This document shows, piece by piece, positions 60,027-64,000 of a stretch of DNA of 64,000 nt. The position numbers and the translations under genes are program-made. Numbering within the stretch: position 1 is the stretch's first letter; the number at the start of each line of letters is the position of its first letter. Source of the DNA: Streptomyces sp. NRRL S-340 (lineage in GTDB: Bacteria; Actinomycetota; Actinomycetes; Streptomycetales; Streptomycetaceae); NCBI RefSeq assembly GCF_000720185.1, contig NZ_JOIY01000034.1:1-64000 (forward strand), written 5' to 3'. The notes under the pieces are model-generated. The model made no database searches, had not been told where the DNA came from, and saw only the letters and a program-made list of their open reading frames with translations.

Positions 60027-61046
60027 ATGCACTCATCGACCCAACGGTCACCGGGGCCCCCGCGGACCTCCCAGCCGCGGCCCCGGCAGCTGGTGACCCT
60101 CGCACTGACCGCGCTCGCCCCGGCTTCCTGGGGCACGACGTACGCCGTGACGACGAAGCTGCTGCCCCCGGGGCATCCGCTGTTCGCCGGACTGGTGCGC
60201 GCCCTGCCGGCCGGGCTGATCGCGCTCGCCCTGACCCGCGTGCTCCCGCGCGGCACCTGGTGGTGGAAGGCCGCCGTCCTCGGCGTGCTCAACATCGGCG
60301 CGTTCTTCCCGCTGCTGTTCCTGTCCGCCGAACGGCTGCCCGGGGGTGTCGCCGCCACCCTCGGCGCCGCCCAGCCGCTGCTGGTCGCCGCGCTGGCCGT
60401 CGCGGTGCTGCGCGACCGGCCCTCGGCCTGGCGGCTGGTCTGGGGGGTGATCGGCGTGATCGGCGTCGGACTGGTCGTCCTCGGGCCGCAGGCCCGGCTG
60501 GACGCCGTCGGGGTCCTCGCGGGCCTCGGCGGTACGGCGACCATGGCGTGCGGGGTCGTCCTGACCAAACGCTGGGGCCGTCCCGCGGGCGTCGGTCCCC
60601 TGGCCCTGGCCGGCTGGCAACTGACGGCCGGCGGGCTGCTGCTGCTTCCGCTGACCCTCGCGATCGAGGGGGTGCCCCAGCGGATCGACGCGGGGGCGGC
60701 CGGCGGCTACCTGTGGCTCGGCGGCATGGGCGGGCTGATCGCGTACACGCTGTGGTTCCGGGGCATCGGCAGCCTCCCGGTCGGCGCGTCCGCACCGCTG
60801 GTGCTGCTGTCCCCGCTGGTGGCGACCGTCGTCGGCCTCGTCCTGGGCGAGTCGCTCAGCCTGCCGCAGGTCCTCGGTTTCCTGCTGGCGCTGGCTGCCC
60901 TGCTCGCGGCACAGCTCAGTCCCCCTGACCTGTCCCGCATCCGCCGGCGCGGCGGACGGACGGCACCGCGCCGCGCACGAGCGGACCTGTTCCCACGGGC
61001 GGGCCGGGCACCCGCTGACCGGATGGCCGAAGGGCGGACGCCATGA
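60027..61046 (+). CDS. EamA/DMT-family transporter
   Basis: A 339-aa, 10-TM drug/metabolite transporter with the two EamA repeats: LALTALAPASWGTTYAVTTKLLPPGHPLFAGLVRALPAGLIAL in repeat 1 and GVVLTKRWGRPAGVGPLALAGWQLTAGGLLLLPL in repeat 2. These are usually exporters of amino acids or metabolites. Start at 60027 is the first ATG; a GTG at 60006 is in frame. The C-terminal basic tail overlaps the next ATG (ATGA). Probably regulated by the divergent LysR. Confidence 0.88.
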   Translation: MHSSTQRSPGPPRTSQPRPRQLVTLALTALAPASWGTTYAVTTKLLPPGHPLFAGLVRALPAGLIALALTRVLPRGTWWWKAAVLGVLNIGAFFPLLFLSAERLPGGVAATLGAAQPLLVAALAVAVLRDRPSAWRLVWGVIGVIGVGLVVLGPQARLDAVGVLAGLGGTATMACGVVLTKRWGRPAGVGPLALAGWQLTAGGLLLLPLTLAIEGVPQRIDAGAAGGYLWLGGMGGLIAYTLWFRGIGSLPVGASAPLVLLSPLVATVVGLVLGESLSLPQVLGFLLALAALLAAQLSPPDLSRIRRRGGRTAPRRARADLFPRAGRAPADRMAEGRTP

Positions 61047-61240
61047 GGCCCCGTACGACCGTCGCCGTGCTGGGTGCCACCGGGCCGGTGGGCAGCCGGG
61101 TGACCACCGAGGCCGCCGCCCGCGGGCACCAGGTGCCCGCCACGTCCCGCAAGCCCGCGCGCGAGCCCGCGCACACCTCCGCGTACGGGACGCCGCTCGC
61201 GGTCGACGTGAGCCGGAGCCTGAGCCGGGCCAGGGCCCCG
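61043..61240 (+). pseudogene. 5' fragment of an NAD(P)-binding (NmrA-like) gene
   Basis: The ATG at 61043 overlaps the EamA stop. The translation TTVAVLGATGPVGSRVTTEAAARGHQVPATSRKPA is the first Rossmann unit (GATGxVG) of an atypical SDR of about 210 aa. After TPLAVDVSRSLSRA the similarity stops and the frame runs into low-complexity sequence antisense to the next gene, ending at 61336. Only about 60 residues are recognisable. Confidence 0.65.
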
Positions 61241-61301
61241 CCGGATGACCGGCACTCCGTCCCCGCCCCCGCGCGCCCGGGCGGCTCCCCAGCCGCGCGC
61301 C

Positions 61302-61637
61302 CTACAGGGCCCCCAGCAACTCCAGGACCTTGTTGACCGCTTCGGCGACCGGCTGGCCCAGCGCTCCGACGGTCGCGGCGATGGTGGCCACGGCGATCAG
61401 GGCGCGGTGCCGCTCCTGCGGGGCGCTCGCCCGGGAGGAGATCACGGGCAGGGCGTCGTCGATGACCCGCCCGGTGGCGGGCGCGACCTGGCCGCGCAGT
61501 TCCCGCAGGAGAAGCGACAGTTCCTCGATCGCCACGAGGAGCTGCGGGGACGCCGGTTGCGCCGTCCCAGCGTACTGGTTCTTGACGATCCCGGTGTTGT
61601 GGTTCCCGCCGTACATGTTGACGGTGTCGCCGCTCAC
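61302..61637 (-). CDS. Small protein with N-terminal VNMYGG-NTG motif
   Basis: A 111-aa protein. The first 20 residues, SGDTVNMYGGNHNTGIVKN, repeat almost exactly the last residues of the upstream protein. The rest is helical (LLVAIEELSLLLRELRGQVA) with a hydrophobic C-terminal helix (LIAVATIAATVGALGQPVAEAVNKVLELLG). The GTG start overlaps the upstream stop (GTGA), so the two are translationally coupled. Short Gly/Asn-containing motifs of this kind occur at the N-termini of actinobacterial signalling proteins and may mediate self-association; the function is unknown. Confidence 0.75.
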   Translation of the reverse strand: MSGDTVNMYGGNHNTGIVKNQYAGTAQPASPQLLVAIEELSLLLRELRGQVAPATGRVIDDALPVISSRASAPQERHRALIAVATIAATVGALGQPVAEAVNKVLELLGAL

Positions 61638-62191
61638 TTCTTCAGCACCCCCGTGTTTCCCAGGCCGCCGTACATGTTGACCGTGTCGCCGAAGTGGTAT
61701 TCCCTGCGGTTGAACTGGATGCTCTCCACCTCCACGTGGAGTGTCTTCTCCGGGTTCTCGACGGTCTCCATGATGGCGCGGACGATCCCGCGCAGCTCCT
61801 CCCGGTCCGGCAGCGTCACCAGGGCGCTGGCGTTGCCCGCCGTCTCGATGGCCAGCACGTGTCTGCTCGACGAGGACAGCACCTTCAGGAACCGTCCGAA
61901 CAGCAGGACCACCGCGACCAGGCAGACGCCCCGCGCCTCCGGCTGCGCGTTCGCCACCACGTACGCGAGGCCGCCCCCGAGGGCCAGGTACCCGAACGCC
62001 TCCCAGCGTCTGGGCTTGAACTCGGTGGTGTAGACCCGCACGAGGTTGTGCAGCGGGTAAGCGGCCTCTCCCAGCCAGAGCACCCCTTTGTCGACGCGGA
62101 GGTCGACGCTCTTCCCCTCACGCGACGGCACCGGCGGCAGCTCCGGCGGCCCCCAGGTCCCCTTCGTCTCCACAAGTCCCCCGTACGCCAT
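61634..62191 (-). CDS. DUF6232-like membrane protein with C-terminal VNMYGG-NTG motif
   Basis: A 185-aa protein. The N-terminal about 75 residues are strand-rich (VDLRVDKGVLWLGEAAYPLHNLVRVYTTEFKPRRWE), then two hydrophobic segments (AFGYLALGGGLAYVVANA, GVCLVAVVLLFGRFLKVL) and a PH-like half (HVLAIETAGNASALVTLPDREELRGIVRAIMETVENP). It ends HFGDTVNMYGGLGNTGVLKK. This architecture is that of DUF6232 proteins. ATG 62191 follows GGAG. It forms an operon with the next gene. Confidence 0.8.
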   Translation of the reverse strand: MAYGGLVETKGTWGPPELPPVPSREGKSVDLRVDKGVLWLGEAAYPLHNLVRVYTTEFKPRRWEAFGYLALGGGLAYVVANAQPEARGVCLVAVVLLFGRFLKVLSSSSRHVLAIETAGNASALVTLPDREELRGIVRAIMETVENPEKTLHVEVESIQFNRREYHFGDTVNMYGGLGNTGVLKK

Positions 62192-62325
62192 GCGACTCCA
62201 TGACCGTGTGGGAACCATTAGGCATCGCCAACGCCCTTTTGGAAAGGGCAAGTTCGGTCCCTGTGACGACTCGGCACGCCTCCCGTGAGCCCGTCGGCGT
62301 GCCGGCCCGTGAGCCTGCCGGCGCG

Positions 62326-62661
62326 TCAGCCCGTCGCGGCCCAGCGCTCCGCCCAGCGCGGGCGGTCCGTCCCGCGGCCCTGCTGTTCGTGCTCCGTGCG
62401 GGCCGTCTCCAGCAGGAGCCGCCAGGACGTCACCGTGGGGCGGCGCCGCAGCAGGGCGCGCCGCTCCCGTTCCGTCATGCCGCCCCAGACCCCGTGCTCG
62501 ATACGGTTGTCGAGGGCGTGCGCCAGGCATTCGGTGCGCACGGGACATCCGCTGCACAGGATCTTGGCTCTGTTCTGAGCGGCCCCCTCAACGAACAGTT
62601 CGTCAGGGTCGGCGGTCCGGCAGGCCGCCAGCTCGCCCCACTCCTCGTTGTCCGAAACCAC
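62326..62661 (-). CDS. WhiB-family iron-sulfur transcriptional regulator
   Basis: A 111-aa Wbl protein. The four cluster-binding Cys are Cys14, Cys36, Cys39 and Cys45 (AACRTADPD, ILCSGCPVRTECL), followed by the G(V/I)WGG turn (EHGVWGGMTERERRAL) and a basic C-terminus. Wbl proteins bind a [4Fe-4S] cluster and the sigma-A subunit. GTG start at 62661. The subgroup cannot be told with confidence; the size and C-terminal extension resemble accessory Wbl proteins. Confidence 0.93.
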   Translation of the reverse strand: MVSDNEEWGELAACRTADPDELFVEGAAQNRAKILCSGCPVRTECLAHALDNRIEHGVWGGMTERERRALLRRRPTVTSWRLLLETARTEHEQQGRGTDRPRWAERWAATG

Positions 62662-62845
62662 CCCGGCGCCGTCCTCTCCCCTTTATGGCCAGCGGTTTTC
62701 CACCCGACTTGCGGGTAGGGACGTGACAGTACGGCAGTCGGGCATATGCCGTCAGTTCCCGCGGCCACCGTTCCACACCTTCGGGTGACCCGGATTGCAG
62801 GCGCGTAAAGCTTGGCGGTATAGGGGAGTTCGAGGAGGTGAAGCG

Positions 62846-63724
62846 TCAGCGTTTCATCAGCGCCCGCAGTGCCTCCGTGATGTCCTGGGGGGCTTCCTCG
62901 GCCATGAAGTGACCGCAGGACACGGTGGAGTGGTCCAGGTCCGCGGCCCAGGCGCTCCACAGGGCGGCGGCCTCGTAACCGAGCGCGGCGCCCCAGTCCT
63001 GCTGCAGCACGGAGACCGGCATCGTGAGCTGCCTGCCGTGCGCACGGTCCGCCTTGTCGTGCTCGACGTCGATGCCGGCGGAGGCCCGGTAGTCCGCCAC
63101 GATGGACGGCACCGCGCCCCGGCAGGCGTCCAGGTACGCCTGGCGCACGGGGCCCGGCACGGCGTCGGGGTCCTTCGCCCACAGGTCGAGGAAGTGCGCG
63201 AAGAAGGTGTCGGCGCTCGCCTCGATCATCGCCTCCGGCAGCCCCGGCGGCTGGGCCATCAGGTACAGGTGGAAGCCGACCGCGGCCGAGGTGCCGTGCA
63301 GCGCCTCCCACATGTCCAGGGTCGGCAGGACGTCCAGGCAGGCCAGGTGCGTGACGGCGTCCGGGTGGTCGAGTCCGGCGCGGAACGCCACCAGGGCGCC
63401 CCGGTCGTGCCCCGCCAGGGCGAACCGCTCGTGCCCCAGGGCGCGGGCGAGGGTGACGATGTCCTGGGCCATGGTCCGCTTGGAGTAGGTGTGCGGGCCG
63501 TCCTCCCGCGGCTTGTCGCTGGCCCCGTATCCGCGCAGGTCGGGGCAGATGACGGTGTGGTCGGCCGCCAGGTCCGCGGCGACGTGCCGCCACATCAGGT
63601 GGGTCTGCGGGAAGCCGTGCAGCAGGACGATCGGCGCTCCGCTGCCGCCGACGGCGACATTGAGGCCGACACCCTCGTCGACGGTCACCCGCTGCTGGTC
63701 GAAGCCCGGGATCGTGTGTGTCAT
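62846..63724 (-). CDS. Alpha/beta hydrolase, haloacetate dehalogenase-like
   Basis: A 292-aa alpha/beta hydrolase: oxyanion LLHGFPQTHLMW, CPDLRGYGASDKP, nucleophile Asp107 in AGHDRGALVAFRAGLDHPD, and catalytic His272 in SCGHFMAEEAP. An Asp nucleophile means dehalogenase or epoxide hydrolase chemistry, and LYLMAQPPGLPE resembles fluoroacetate dehalogenases. Of the two Arg that bind the carboxylate there, the first (DRG) is kept and the second is Leu111, so the substrate is uncertain. ATG at 63724. Confidence 0.88.
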   Translation of the reverse strand: MTHTIPGFDQQRVTVDEGVGLNVAVGGSGAPIVLLHGFPQTHLMWRHVAADLAADHTVICPDLRGYGASDKPREDGPHTYSKRTMAQDIVTLARALGHERFALAGHDRGALVAFRAGLDHPDAVTHLACLDVLPTLDMWEALHGTSAAVGFHLYLMAQPPGLPEAMIEASADTFFAHFLDLWAKDPDAVPGPVRQAYLDACRGAVPSIVADYRASAGIDVEHDKADRAHGRQLTMPVSVLQQDWGAALGYEAAALWSAWAADLDHSTVSCGHFMAEEAPQDITEALRALMKR

Positions 63725-64000
63725 GGCGCTGCTCCTCGGTCGGTGGTGAGGTGATGGACAGGTGTGCCGGGCCGTGCGGCGGCAGCCGCCCGGCCGTGCA
63801 CCCAGCCTGGGGGCCCCCGATCAGCAACGGATGAACGAACCACACCCGGCCGTCGCCGTGACGGGCAGGGCGCCGGCTGTCACTGTCCTCGGGCGCGGGT
63901 CGGGTTCCTCGACGCGTCGGCGCGCACACCGGTCAGGACGGACGAGGCAGGGGCACAAGCACGGGGCGCGTGCACGGGCACGGGCACCCGGGTTGCACGC
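63725..64000. other. Right edge, promoter region only
   Basis: 276 bp upstream of the hydrolase. No gene or clear operator is seen. Confidence 0.5.

Noticed and set aside
1..64000. tRNA, rRNA, integrase or attachment-site signatures
   Set aside because: Scanning by eye found no convincing tRNA cloverleaf, rRNA segment or integrase gene, so no integrative element boundary can be claimed.

Overview
The window is high-GC actinobacterial DNA, almost certainly a Streptomyces chromosome. The evidence is strongly G/C-biased third codon positions, frequent GTG/TTG starts, a WhiB protein, a SARP/NB-ARC/TPR regulator, MmyB-type XRE regulators, a Pmt O-mannosyltransferase and many TetR/LysR/MerR genes divergent from small redox enzymes. 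There are no rRNA or tRNA genes, no insertion sequences and no CRISPR. The mix of regulators, transporters, secreted proteins, gene remnants and minisatellites looks like an accessory or arm-like region rather than the conserved core.

Layout. 0-4.4 kb: end of a class I lanthipeptide locus (LanC cyclase with a slippage-prone Gly tract), a noncoding stretch with one possible small ORF, and a secreted three-module protein whose trypsin-like domain has lost its catalytic Ser. 4.4-20.1 kb: regulator/target pairs (MFS exporter with XRE regulator, amidohydrolase-permease operon with TetR, RidA with HxlR, Old Yellow Enzyme with MerR), plus a DUF4097 lipoprotein and a secreted amidase. 20.3-26.7 kb: a VapBC-like toxin-antitoxin pair behind a perfect 11-bp dyad, a DHFR-like reductase, a 938-aa SARP regulator and two small secreted Cys-containing proteins. 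27-33.6 kb: LysR and SDR, an aminoglycoside-phosphotransferase-like kinase, a GNAT and a phospholipase C-type phosphoesterase.

34.2-37.0 kb is the most notable locus: a 60-aa lanthipeptide-like precursor two bases ahead of an 849-aa lyase/kinase/cyclase synthetase. The synthetase keeps a Cys, Cys-Cys (CCG-type) metal site, so it looks class IV. Just downstream, two genes (a small hydrophobic membrane protein and a CsbD-like protein) survive only as C-terminal halves joined head to head. 37.8-52 kb: an isochorismatase-like hydrolase, a STAS protein, DinB proteins, SDRs, and a signalling cluster (CHASE3-type sensor kinase translationally coupled to a receiver-PP2C phosphatase, divergent from a second receiver gene). 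50.6-58.8 kb: a TetR/SDR pair with duplicated operators, a TetR/TetX-like monooxygenase pair, Pmt, and an OmpR-type regulator whose partner sensor kinase is a frameshifted, truncated remnant. 58.9-63.7 kb: LysR/EamA, a truncated NAD(P)-binding gene, a coupled pair of proteins sharing a repeated motif at the junction, WhiB and an alpha/beta hydrolase.

Scattered through the region is a palindromic element of about 161 bp (two full copies and one reduced copy). Its terminal arms differ between copies but remain complementary, and one copy supplies the C-terminus of an AraC regulator. Together with several minisatellites and at least five decayed genes, this points to a region under active rearrangement.
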